NCBI GenBank assembly: GCA_021828085.1
Contig: JAKATE010000131.1
Span: 1-5,436 of the forward strand
Direction of reading: 5' to 3'
Origin: Thermoplasmata archaeon
GTDB lineage: Archaea > Thermoplasmatota > Thermoplasmata > Lutacidiplasmatales > UBA184
DNA length: 5,436 bases
Below are positions 1-4,841 of the stretch, piece after piece. The translations under genes and the position numbers were made by a program. The notes beneath the pieces are model-generated. The model searched no databases. It was given only the letters and a program-made list of their open reading frames with translations, and was not told the origin of the DNA. Position 1 is the stretch's first letter, and every line of letters starts with the position of its first letter.

Positions 1-194
1 CCGGAGGTCGGGACCAGGAGCGTCGAGGCGATGCGGAGGAACGTGGTCTTCCCCGCCCCGTTGCGTCCCAAGAGGCAGATCCGCTCACCGGTCCGGGCGT
101 TCAGCGAGACGCCCGAGAGCGCCTGGACGACAGGGGCGCCGCGGCTGTGGTACGCCTTGCGGACGTCCTTCGCAACGAGCGCCTCGGCGGTCAT
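1..194 (-). CDS. ABC transporter ATP-binding protein, N-terminal part (cut by window edge)
   Basis: This is the first 64 codons of an ABC-family ATPase, the cytoplasmic subunit that powers a membrane transporter by ATP hydrolysis. The protein starts MTAEALVAKDVRKAYHSRG and continues through a typical first beta-sheet (LSGVSLNARTGERICLLG) into a perfect Walker A motif, GRNGAGKTT, at residues 43-51. It then reads FLRIASTLLVPTSG, the usual run after the P-loop. The Q-loop, signature motif, Walker B and H-loop would lie beyond the left edge, so family and substrate cannot be read. The wording LLGRNGAGKTT...LVPTSG resembles ATPases of ABC-2 type exporters, but this is inference. The ATG at 194-192 is chosen because it gives a normal-length lead into the domain. 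A permease would be expected further left. The upstream gene on the same strand ends 114 bp away, so co-transcription is possible but not shown. Confidence 0.9.
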   Translation of the reverse strand, partial: MTAEALVAKDVRKAYHSRGAPVVQALSGVSLNARTGERICLLGRNGAGKTTFLRIASTLLVPTS

Positions 195-220
195 GAGGGG
201 CCCCCGCACCAGGCTCCCCC

Positions 221-228
221 ACATTAGG
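221..228 (-). promoter_or_regulatory. weak TATA-like element upstream of the ABC ATPase gene
   Basis: Read on the minus strand, CCTAATGT is centred about 30 bases upstream of the ATPase ATG at 194. It is one of the few A/T-containing stretches in a GC-rich gap. The distance is near that of an archaeal TATA box for a leaderless or nearly leaderless mRNA. The match is poor and there is no clear purine-rich BRE, so this is only a candidate. Confidence 0.25.
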
Positions 229-243
229 CTCGCGGTTTACCAA

Positions 244-281
244 GCGAACGGAGGGCCGGTCCCCCCGTGTCGGGTGTTCGC
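244..281. repeat. inverted repeat GCGAAC ... GTTCGC between the MTHFR-like and ABC genes
   Basis: GCGAAC at 244-249 is the exact reverse complement of GTTCGC at 276-281. The 26-base spacer itself holds a G-run followed by a C-run that could form an inner stem. In RNA this would sit in the 3' trailer of the MTHFR-like gene or the far 5' leader of the ABC gene. Short arms are expected by chance in GC-rich DNA, and no T-tract follows, so terminator function is not claimed. Confidence 0.3.
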
Positions 282-309
282 GGAGGACCGGAGCGCGGAG
301 GACCGGAGC
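280..309. repeat. perfect 15-bp tandem duplication next to the MTHFR-like stop codon
   Basis: GCGGAGGACCGGAGC occurs at 280-294 and again, with no mismatch and no spacer, at 295-309. The right copy touches the stop codon of the minus-strand MTHFR-like gene (309-311), so the duplication lies immediately after that gene on its own strand. A perfect two-copy tandem repeat suggests a recent slippage or duplication event; no function is evident. Confidence 0.85.
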
Positions 310-1241
310 TAGCTGTCGGCCGAGAGCGCGCGGGCCATGGCGCCGGCCATCTCCACCGCCGCCGCCAGGTTGTGGTGCGAGAGCTGCTCGACGTTGACCC
401 CGAGGGGGACCTTGAGGCCGCGGCGCCGGCAGAACGAGCGCGCTCCCCTCCAGACGTTCAGGGCGAGGCGGATGGACTGCCGTCGGGCCTCCTCGGACCC
501 CTCCCCGAGAAGACGGTCCTCCACGCTCGGGGGAACCGTGGCTCCGAGCCACCGGACGAACTCGAGGTCGTGGACATCGGAGATGGGGGCCACGCTGATC
601 ACCACGGTGGCCGGCGGGACCTGGAACTCCCGGCAGAGGCGGTCGTACCCGGCGAGCAGCTTCTCGAGCTCCCGCGTGTGGAAAAGGATCTGCGTGGTGG
701 TGAAGCGCCCGCCCATCAGCGTCTTGGTCAGCAGACGGTCCGCTTCGTCCGGGCGGCTGGGCAGGCAGACATTGCCGACGACCCCCTCCCGGAGCCCGGA
801 GGTGCGGAAGAGCTCGTTGAGGATCCCCGAGGCCTCCACCACGGTCGGGCCCCCGTAGTGGCGAAGCCCACTCGAGCCCCCGACCACGACGACGTTGTGG
901 ATCCCTCTCTCGACGATCGTCTCCTCGGCCCAGCGCCGGAAAGCCCCCCGGGAAGGGAGGTGGACGACCACCTTGTTCACCACGGGATCGAGGCCGAGCC
1001 GCTCGCCGAGCCCCCGGGCGAAGTCCCGGGGATCGGAGGTCCGGTAGAAGGGCCGTCCCTCGTGGTTCTCCTCGAGGACCTCGGGGACGTTCACCGCGCA
1101 GAGCTGAGGGATCCCCCGGAGGGAGGAGGCGAGGTCGTCGAGGAGCCGGTTTGCGGTGGCCTGGGGAGAGCGGCGGGCCGGGGGGACCGGCTCGAACAGC
1201 AGAGGGGTCTTGCCCAGCCACTCCCACAGCCCTCCGCCCAT
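309..1241 (-). CDS. methylenetetrahydrofolate reductase-like TIM-barrel protein, atypical active site
   Basis: A 310-residue protein with the order of landmarks of the MetF/MTHFR superfamily, FAD-binding TIM barrels that in classic members reduce methylene-tetrahydrofolate to methyl-tetrahydrofolate. LLFEPVPP (residues 14-21) matches the first-strand FEFFPP motif and keeps the glutamate (E17) equivalent to E. coli Glu28. NVVVVGGSSG (116-125) occupies the place of the usual LALRGD, but serine S123 replaces the aspartate equivalent to E. coli Asp120. GGRFTTTQILFH (177-188) matches the GA..x.ITQ.FF strand and keeps Q184. VVISVAPISD (213-222) and LGVNVEQLSHHNLAAAVEMAG (280-300) fit the late strands and last helix. 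The ATG at 1241 is preferred because the domain starts a dozen residues later; an in-frame ATG at 1367 would add 42 unconvincing residues and run into the divergent gene. Superfamily membership is well supported; substrate and redox partner are not. It could be an MTHFR paralogue with a different pterin or a non-folate substrate. Confidence 0.75.
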   Translation of the reverse strand: MGGGLWEWLGKTPLLFEPVPPARRSPQATANRLLDDLASSLRGIPQLCAVNVPEVLEENHEGRPFYRTSDPRDFARGLGERLGLDPVVNKVVVHLPSRGAFRRWAEETIVERGIHNVVVVGGSSGLRHYGGPTVVEASGILNELFRTSGLREGVVGNVCLPSRPDEADRLLTKTLMGGRFTTTQILFHTRELEKLLAGYDRLCREFQVPPATVVISVAPISDVHDLEFVRWLGATVPPSVEDRLLGEGSEEARRQSIRLALNVWRGARSFCRRRGLKVPLGVNVEQLSHHNLAAAVEMAGAMARALSADS

Positions 1242-1276
1242 TCCCGCCCCTGGGTCCCCGGTTCTCCCGGCGCGAG

Positions 1277-1285
1277 GCTTTAGCT
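1277..1285 (+). promoter_or_regulatory. candidate TATA-like element in the divergent promoter region
   Basis: GCTTTAGCT is centred 29 bases upstream of the plus-strand ATG at 1310. That is close to the position expected for an archaeal TATA box driving a leaderless transcript. On the minus strand the same bases (AGCTAAAGC) lie about 40 upstream of the MTHFR-like ATG at 1241 and could serve that gene with a short leader. It is the main A/T island in the 68-bp divergent gap apart from the palindrome at 1301-1315. The match to consensus is weak. Confidence 0.35.
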
Positions 1286-1300
1286 GAGCGGCCCCATCCC

Positions 1301-1315
1301 TTGCATCCCATGCAA
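1301..1315. promoter_or_regulatory. palindrome TTGCAT-ccc-ATGCAA overlapping the DUF3788-like start codon
   Basis: Two perfect 6-base arms separated by three C residues form a dyad in the divergent intergenic region. The right arm contains the ATG of the plus-strand gene (1310-1312). If that mRNA is leaderless, as the nearby TATA-like element suggests, the dyad would straddle the transcription start, a plausible position for a repressor operator. Binding by a regulator is inference; the symmetry is seen directly. Confidence 0.45.
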
Positions 1316-1714
1316 AGATCACGGGAGCCCCCGCGACCGGGGGAGTTGCTCGGCCGGGCCCCCCCATGGCCGCGGGAGTGGGCCCAGCGTCTGGGGAGAA
1401 AGGCGGCCCAGACCGGAGCCCGCTCCGAGGTCTTCCACCAGCGGTCCACCGACCGCTGGGCGATCCGGTGGAAGCGGGGAGGACGGACGCTCCTCACGCT
1501 GTACCCGTCCCCCGAAGGCGTCGAAGCGGAGCTCCGGCTGGCGGGAATCCCCGCACTCAAGCTCCGAGCGTGGATCGACTCCGACCCCCTCCTCCGAGAG
1601 GGACTGACCCCAGGCGCGCGCACCCTCGTGCTTCGCACCGGGCTCGACGGTCCCGTCCGCGCTCGAAGGCTCGAGGACCTCCTCGCGGAGCTCGCGCGGT
1701 TGGACCCGGCCTAG
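1310..1714 (+). CDS. small DUF3788-like protein, function unknown
   Basis: A 134-residue soluble protein without signal peptide or membrane segments. After a proline-rich start (MQRSREPPRPGELLG) come a helix with PREWAQRLGR (residues 21-30), then EVFHQRSTDRWAIRWKRGGRTLLTLYPSPEGVEAELRLAG (40-79), an alternating strand pattern around a W-x-x-R-x-K-R-G-G-R-T-L-L-x-L-Y-P core. The C-terminal part has LVLRTGLDGPVRARRLEDLLAEL (106-128), a strand followed by a helix. Length and the W...KRG.RTLL.LYP core resemble DUF3788 proteins, a family without assigned biochemistry; this is from memory, not a search. The frame could extend upstream to an ATG at 1151, but that would overlap the divergent MTHFR-like gene and adds low-complexity residues. 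ATG 1310 has a TATA-like element at the right distance. It lies 85 bp upstream of thrS on the same strand, but thrS has its own promoter. Confidence 0.7.
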   Translation: MQRSREPPRPGELLGRAPPWPREWAQRLGRKAAQTGARSEVFHQRSTDRWAIRWKRGGRTLLTLYPSPEGVEAELRLAGIPALKLRAWIDSDPLLREGLTPGARTLVLRTGLDGPVRARRLEDLLAELARLDPA

Positions 1715-1717
1715 GCC
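1708..1717. repeat. 10-bp palindrome GGCCTAGGCC across the DUF3788-like stop codon
   Basis: GGCCTAGGCC is perfectly self-complementary, and its central TAG (1712-1714) is the stop codon of the small upstream gene. It contains one of only four CTAG tetranucleotides found in this window. Its overlap with the stop codon may be chance. Confidence 0.5.
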
Positions 1718-1718
1718 T

Positions 1719-1758
1719 GGGGGTCTCGGTGAACCCCCCGGTGGAAGGCCACGGGGGT
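1719..1758 (+). terminator. hairpin cluster after the DUF3788-like gene, possible 3' end
   Basis: Just after the stop codon, GGGGGT (1719-1724) can pair with ACCCCC (1733-1738) across an 8-base loop. The same ACCCCC can instead pair with GGGGGT at 1753-1758, extended by GTGG (1741-1744) with CCAC (1749-1752) around a 4-base AAGG loop and a 2-base bulge. The two folds are mutually exclusive, and the second is longer (about 10 pairs). There is no T-tract of the kind that ends archaeal transcripts, so this may be a 3'-end stabilising structure rather than a terminator. It ends 10 bases before the thrS TATA box. Confidence 0.4.
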
Positions 1759-1768
1759 CCGCCCTCCC

Positions 1769-1777
1769 ATTAAATAT
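1769..1777 (+). promoter_or_regulatory. TATA box of thrS (leaderless type)
   Basis: ATTAAATAT is the most A/T-rich run in the window and stands alone in very GC-rich DNA. Its centre (1773) is 27 bases before the ATG at 1800, the spacing at which archaeal TBP/TFB would direct initiation at or next to the start codon. No Shine-Dalgarno sequence precedes 1800, consistent with a leaderless mRNA. The in-frame ATG at 1776 lies inside this element, which argues against it being the start codon. Confidence 0.75.
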
Positions 1778-1799
1778 GAGGTCCGGGTCCGCACCCCTG

Positions 1800-3689
1800 A
1801 TGCGGCTGCTGTTCATCCACGCCGATCGCTTGGAGTACGAGGCCAAGCGCCCGGCCCTCAAGGACATCGCCCCGCTCGCGGCCGGGGAAGGACACGGGGA
1901 GGCCGAGGAGGCCCTGGTGGTCTTCTTCTCCGTGGAGAAGCCGGACGCCGCCCGCCCGGAGGAGATCGTCCGGGAGGCGGTGGCGAACGTGGCGGACGTG
2001 CTCTCCCAGGTGAAGGCCGAGCGGGTCGTCCTCTACCCGTACGCCCACCTCTCCAGCGACCTCGCGCCCCCCCGGGCCGCCGAACAGATCGGTCGGGAGC
2101 TCCGCCAGGCGCTGGAGGGCGCGGTGAAGGTCCCGGTCTCCTCGGCCCCTTTCGGGTACTACAAGTCCTTCCTCCTCCGCGCCAAGGGACACCCCCTGGC
2201 GGAGCTCTCCCGCTCCCTTGTCCCCGGCGCGGCCGGCAAGGGGACGGAGAAGCCGTCCGCCGTCGCCGAGAGCGAGGCCGTCTCCAAGGAGAAGACCCTC
2301 GTCTCCACCTGGCGGGTCCTCACCCCGGACGGCCGCGACGTCCCGGCCGAGGAGTACGACCTCGCCTCGGACGCAGATTTCTCGGCCTTCCACCGTTATG
2401 AGACCGGGGGCTCGCGCCAGGCGGGGCCCGAGCCCGCCCATGTCCGGCTCATGCGGGAGCTCGAGCTGGTGGATTACGAACCGGGTTCCGACGCCGGGAA
2501 CTTCCGATGGTACCCCCGCGGACAGCTGATCAAACGCCTCCTCGAGGAGGAGTGCTCGCGCCTCATGGCCGAGGCCGGCGCCATGCGGGTGGAGACCCCC
2601 ATCATGTACGACTACGAGCACCCGGCGCTCCGCCGCTACCTCGACCGCTTTCCCGCGCGGCAGTACGTGGTGCGCTCCGAGGAGAAGGAGTTCTTCCTGC
2701 GCTTCGCGGCATGCTTCGGGCAGTACCTGATCTTCCACGACATGGTCATCGGCCGCAAGGACCTGCCGGTCCGGCTCTACGAGCTCACCCACTACTCCTT
2801 CCGCCGGGAGCAGACCGGCGAGCTCTCCGGCCTGCGCCGGCTGCGCACCTTCACCATGCCCGACATGCACACCGCCGTGGCGGACGTGGAGCAGGCCAAG
2901 GAGGAGTTCCGCCGACAGTTCGAGCTCTGCGTGAAGTGGATGCGCGACCTCTCGCTCCCCTTCCAAGCGGCCCTCCGCTTCGTGCGGAGCTTCTACGAGG
3001 AGAACCGAGCCTTCGTCCAGGAGCTGGTGCGCTATCTGGGGCAGCCCGTACTCGTGGAGCTCTGGAACGAGCGGTTCTTCTACTACGTGATGAAGTTCGA
3101 GTTCCACCCGATCGATTCGCAGGGACGCGCGGCCGCCCTCTCCACCGTCCAGATCGACGTGGAGAACGCCGAGCGCTTCGGCATCGGCTACACGGACACG
3201 GACGGGATGCGCAAGACCCCGCTCCTCCTCCACGCCTCCATCCCCGGGGCCGTGGAGCGCAACGTGTACGCCCTGCTCGAGCAGCAGGCGCGCCGGATCG
3301 CCCGGGGGGAGAAGCCCGAGCTCCCTTTCTGGCTCTCCCCGACCCAGCTGAGGGTGCTTCCGGTCTCCGACCCGCACCTCCCCGCGGCCCGGGAGCTCGC
3401 CGAGCGCCTGCGCAAGGCCACCGGCGCCCGGATCGACCTCGACGATCGGGACGAGGGGATCTCCCGGAAGATCCGCGACGCGGGCCGGGAGTGGGTCCCC
3501 CTCGTCGTCGTCTTCGGGGAGAAGGAAGCCGAGGGGGCTCCCCTCCCGGTCCGGCTGCGCGACGGCTCCCAGCGCCCGCTCACCTTCGACGCGCTCGTCG
3601 ACGAGCTGCGCCGGCGCCAGGGGAACAAGCCCCGGGCCCCGCTTCCCGAGCCGGAGCGGCTGAGCGTCCGCCCGATCTTCCGCGGCTGA
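1800..3689 (+). CDS. thrS: threonyl-tRNA synthetase, archaeal type with N-terminal editing domain
   Basis: A cytoplasmic class II synthetase of 629 residues that charges tRNA-Thr with threonine and clears mischarged serine. Residues 1 to about 142 form the archaeal D-aminoacyl-tRNA-deacylase-like editing domain: MRLLFIHADRLEYE, FFSVEK, YPYAHLSSDLA (with H83), APFGYYK and GHPLAELSRSLVP. A short charged linker follows (about 143-165). The catalytic core carries motif 2 (RLYELTHYSFRRE, from 325, then GLRRLRTFTMPDMHT) and motif 3 (LLLHASIPGAVER, 475-487). The likely zinc ligands are all present: C305, H357, H478. The anticodon-binding domain starts near 510 (LPFWLSPTQLRVLPVS) and includes DLDDRDEGISRKIRDAGREWVPLVVVFGEKE. 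The last 20 or so residues are a basic, proline-rich tail. The start is ATG 1800 because archaeal ThrRS proteins begin M-x-L-L-x-I-H-x-D, and a TATA box covers the alternative ATG at 1776. Nothing is missing from the family pattern. Confidence 0.97.
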   Translation: MRLLFIHADRLEYEAKRPALKDIAPLAAGEGHGEAEEALVVFFSVEKPDAARPEEIVREAVANVADVLSQVKAERVVLYPYAHLSSDLAPPRAAEQIGRELRQALEGAVKVPVSSAPFGYYKSFLLRAKGHPLAELSRSLVPGAAGKGTEKPSAVAESEAVSKEKTLVSTWRVLTPDGRDVPAEEYDLASDADFSAFHRYETGGSRQAGPEPAHVRLMRELELVDYEPGSDAGNFRWYPRGQLIKRLLEEECSRLMAEAGAMRVETPIMYDYEHPALRRYLDRFPARQYVVRSEEKEFFLRFAACFGQYLIFHDMVIGRKDLPVRLYELTHYSFRREQTGELSGLRRLRTFTMPDMHTAVADVEQAKEEFRRQFELCVKWMRDLSLPFQAALRFVRSFYEENRAFVQELVRYLGQPVLVELWNERFFYYVMKFEFHPIDSQGRAAALSTVQIDVENAERFGIGYTDTDGMRKTPLLLHASIPGAVERNVYALLEQQARRIARGEKPELPFWLSPTQLRVLPVSDPHLPAARELAERLRKATGARIDLDDRDEGISRKIRDAGREWVPLVVVFGEKEAEGAPLPVRLRDGSQRPLTFDALVDELRRRQGNKPRAPLPEPERLSVRPIFRG

Positions 3690-3696
3690 GGGCCGT

Positions 3697-3788
3697 GCCC
3701 CCGGGAGGCTCGAGGAGCTCGAACCTCATCTCCCCCCGTGCTCGGGCCGACGGAGGGCATGCGCCGCTCGGAGGCGGGCCCCCGGGAG
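3697..3788. repeat. 11-bp direct repeat GCCCCCGGGAG, two copies 70 bp apart
   Basis: GCCCCCGGGAG appears at 3697-3707 and 3778-3788, in the gap between thrS and the methyltransferase gene. The first copy leads into the stem-loop at 3705-3727, and the second into the GGAGCT/AGCTCC dyad at 3785-3798. In DNA this GC-rich an 11-base repeat is only mildly surprising, but both copies adjoin a dyad. Confidence 0.5.
3705..3727 (+). terminator. stem-loop just downstream of thrS
   Basis: GAGGCTCGAG (3705-3714) pairs with CTCGAACCTC (3718-3727) at nine of ten positions, with a 3-base loop. It begins 16 bases after the thrS stop codon. It is followed by a C-rich run rather than the T-rich run typical of archaeal termination, so it may be a terminator, an mRNA 3'-end stabiliser, or both. 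The reverse strand carries GGTTCGAG, which mimics a tRNA T-loop, but no tRNA fold could be built around it. Confidence 0.4.
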
Positions 3789-3798
3789 CTCTAGCTCC
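3785..3798. repeat. dyad GGAGCT-CT-AGCTCC upstream of the methyltransferase gene
   Basis: Perfect 6-base arms flank a 2-base centre, 54 bases before the methyltransferase GTG. The dyad contains CTAG (3791-3794), whose TAG is also the in-frame stop that limits how far upstream the methyltransferase reading frame can start. A role as an operator or autoregulatory site is speculation. Confidence 0.4.
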
Positions 3799-3811
3799 GT
3801 CCGCCGGCTCC

Positions 3812-3821
3812 GGGAGGAAAG
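3812..3821 (+). promoter_or_regulatory. Shine-Dalgarno-like purine run without a start codon at the usual distance
   Basis: GGGAGGAAAG contains GGAGG, complementary to the archaeal 16S rRNA 3' end. The only available in-frame start, GTG at 3852, is 34 bases past the GGAGG core, much too far for normal use. No ATG, GTG or TTG in any frame lies 4-15 bases downstream. Either it is a coincidental purine run, or the methyltransferase is translated by another route. Confidence 0.3.
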
Positions 3822-3851
3822 GACTCAAGACGGGCGCGGCCTGCGACCCCC

Positions 3852-4841
3852 GTGAACCTTCCACCGGGGGACCTGGAGTCCGGGCTCCAGCGGCTGTACT
3901 TCCACAGCTCTGAGCGGATGCCCGAGCTTCCCGCCGCCTCGGTCGACGTGATCATCACCAGCCCTCCTTACAACCGGGGCAAGCACTACCATCCGTCGTA
4001 CAGCGATCGGCTCCTCCCCGAGGAGTACGAGCGGCTCCTCTCCCGGGTCTTTCGGGAGTGTCACCGGGTCCTCCGGCCCCGGGGGAGCTTCTTCCTCAAC
4101 GTGGGGGACAGTGCACGGGACCAGGGGAAGTCCGAGCGGGTGGTCCGCGTCGCCGAGGAGGCGGGCTTCCAGCGCGTCCAGACCCTGGTCTGGGTCAAGT
4201 CGATCCTGGGAAAGGGCCACTATACCCCGTCCGGGCGGGGGCGGAACTTCTCGAACATCTTCGAGTACGTCTATCTGCTCGCCCGCGGCCCCTCCCCCCG
4301 GATCGACGTCCTCCGCGTGGGGATCCCGTACGCGGACAAGTCCAACATCGGCCGCTACAGCGCACAGGACTTGCGCGACGCGGGGAACGTCTGGTTCATC
4401 CCATACCGGGAGACCACGGGGCCCCGAAGGAAGAAGCGACATGAGGCCCCGTTCCCCGTGGAGCTGCCCTGGCGGGCGCTGAGGTGCGTCCCCGGCGCCC
4501 GCCGGGTCCTCGACCCATTCGCCGGGACCGGTTCGACGCTCGCCGCCGCCGAGAGCCTGGGGATCGAGGGGGTGGGCTACGAGCGCTTCCCGGACACGAC
4601 GGTCCTGCGGGAACGGCTCCAGACCCCGTATCCGTTCGCCCCGACGGTCCTCCTCCCGGAGCTCGAGCGTGCCGTCCGCCTGCTCGCCCGGCTGCTCGAG
4701 GCTCGACCCGGGGGCCTCGAGACCGCCCTCCAAGGGGTGCGCCCGCAGGTGCGAGGCGAGGTCCAGAGCCTCCTGGAGAGGTTAGGGGGATCCCCGACCG
4801 CAGGCCGGCGGGCCGGGCAGCCCCGACCCCCCAAGGACTAG
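3852..4841 (+). CDS. site-specific DNA methyltransferase, beta class, TSPPY type (likely m4C)
   Basis: A 329-residue SAM-dependent DNA methylase of the N4/N6 amino-methyltransferase family. The catalytic motif IV, TSPPYN, is at residues 36-41, preceded by the typical LYFHSSERMPELPAASVDVII. CHRVLRPRGSFFLNVGD (70-86) and NFSNIFEYVYLLAR (132-145) are core strands. APFPVELPWRALR (199-211) is motif X, and the SAM-binding motif I, DPFAGTGST, is at 221-229. The IV-before-I order defines the beta class. T/S-P-P-Y is more often seen in N4-cytosine than N6-adenine enzymes, so m4C is likely but unproven. Residues from about 265 form a helical, basic, proline-ending extension without a recognised domain. 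The start must be GTG 3852: an in-frame stop lies at 3792-3794 and no other start codon lies between. The next ATG, 3918, would remove conserved residues. No endonuclease gene adjoins it, so it looks solitary within this window. Its stop codon overlaps that of the convergent gene. Confidence 0.9.
   Translation: MNLPPGDLESGLQRLYFHSSERMPELPAASVDVIITSPPYNRGKHYHPSYSDRLLPEEYERLLSRVFRECHRVLRPRGSFFLNVGDSARDQGKSERVVRVAEEAGFQRVQTLVWVKSILGKGHYTPSGRGRNFSNIFEYVYLLARGPSPRIDVLRVGIPYADKSNIGRYSAQDLRDAGNVWFIPYRETTGPRRKKRHEAPFPVELPWRALRCVPGARRVLDPFAGTGSTLAAAESLGIEGVGYERFPDTTVLRERLQTPYPFAPTVLLPELERAVRLLARLLEARPGGLETALQGVRPQVRGEVQSLLERLGGSPTAGRRAGQPRPPKD

Noticed and set aside
267..1283. Plus-strand open frame (338 codons) opposite the MTHFR-like gene
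   Set aside because: Acidic, glycine-rich shadow without motifs; the minus-strand frame has clear MTHFR-like landmarks.
1239..1367. Longer MTHFR-like start at ATG 1367
   Set aside because: It would add 42 low-complexity residues and overlap the divergent small gene and its promoter region.
85..1638. Long minus-strand open frame (517 codons) across three loci
   Set aside because: It overlaps the well-supported MTHFR-like, ABC ATPase and DUF3788-like frames in another phase; the protein is low-complexity and rich in R, G and P.
1770..3377. Long open frame (535 codons) antisense to thrS
   Set aside because: It mirrors the thrS codons exactly; the composition (V/L/E/H/G-rich repeats) is the usual reverse shadow of a GC-biased gene, with no recognisable domain.
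3700..3780. Possible tRNA on the minus strand around GGTTCGAG
   Set aside because: The T-loop-like string is present, but the flanking bases do not form a T-stem or a 7-bp acceptor stem, and the string is better explained by the stem-loop at 3705-3727.
2507..3913. Plus-strand open frame (468 codons) overlapping thrS and the methyltransferase start
   Set aside because: It is a +1 shadow of thrS with A/R/P/G-rich sequence and no motif.
3825..4733. Minus-strand open frame (302 codons) opposite the methyltransferase
   Set aside because: The plus strand has complete methyltransferase motifs; this frame shows none.
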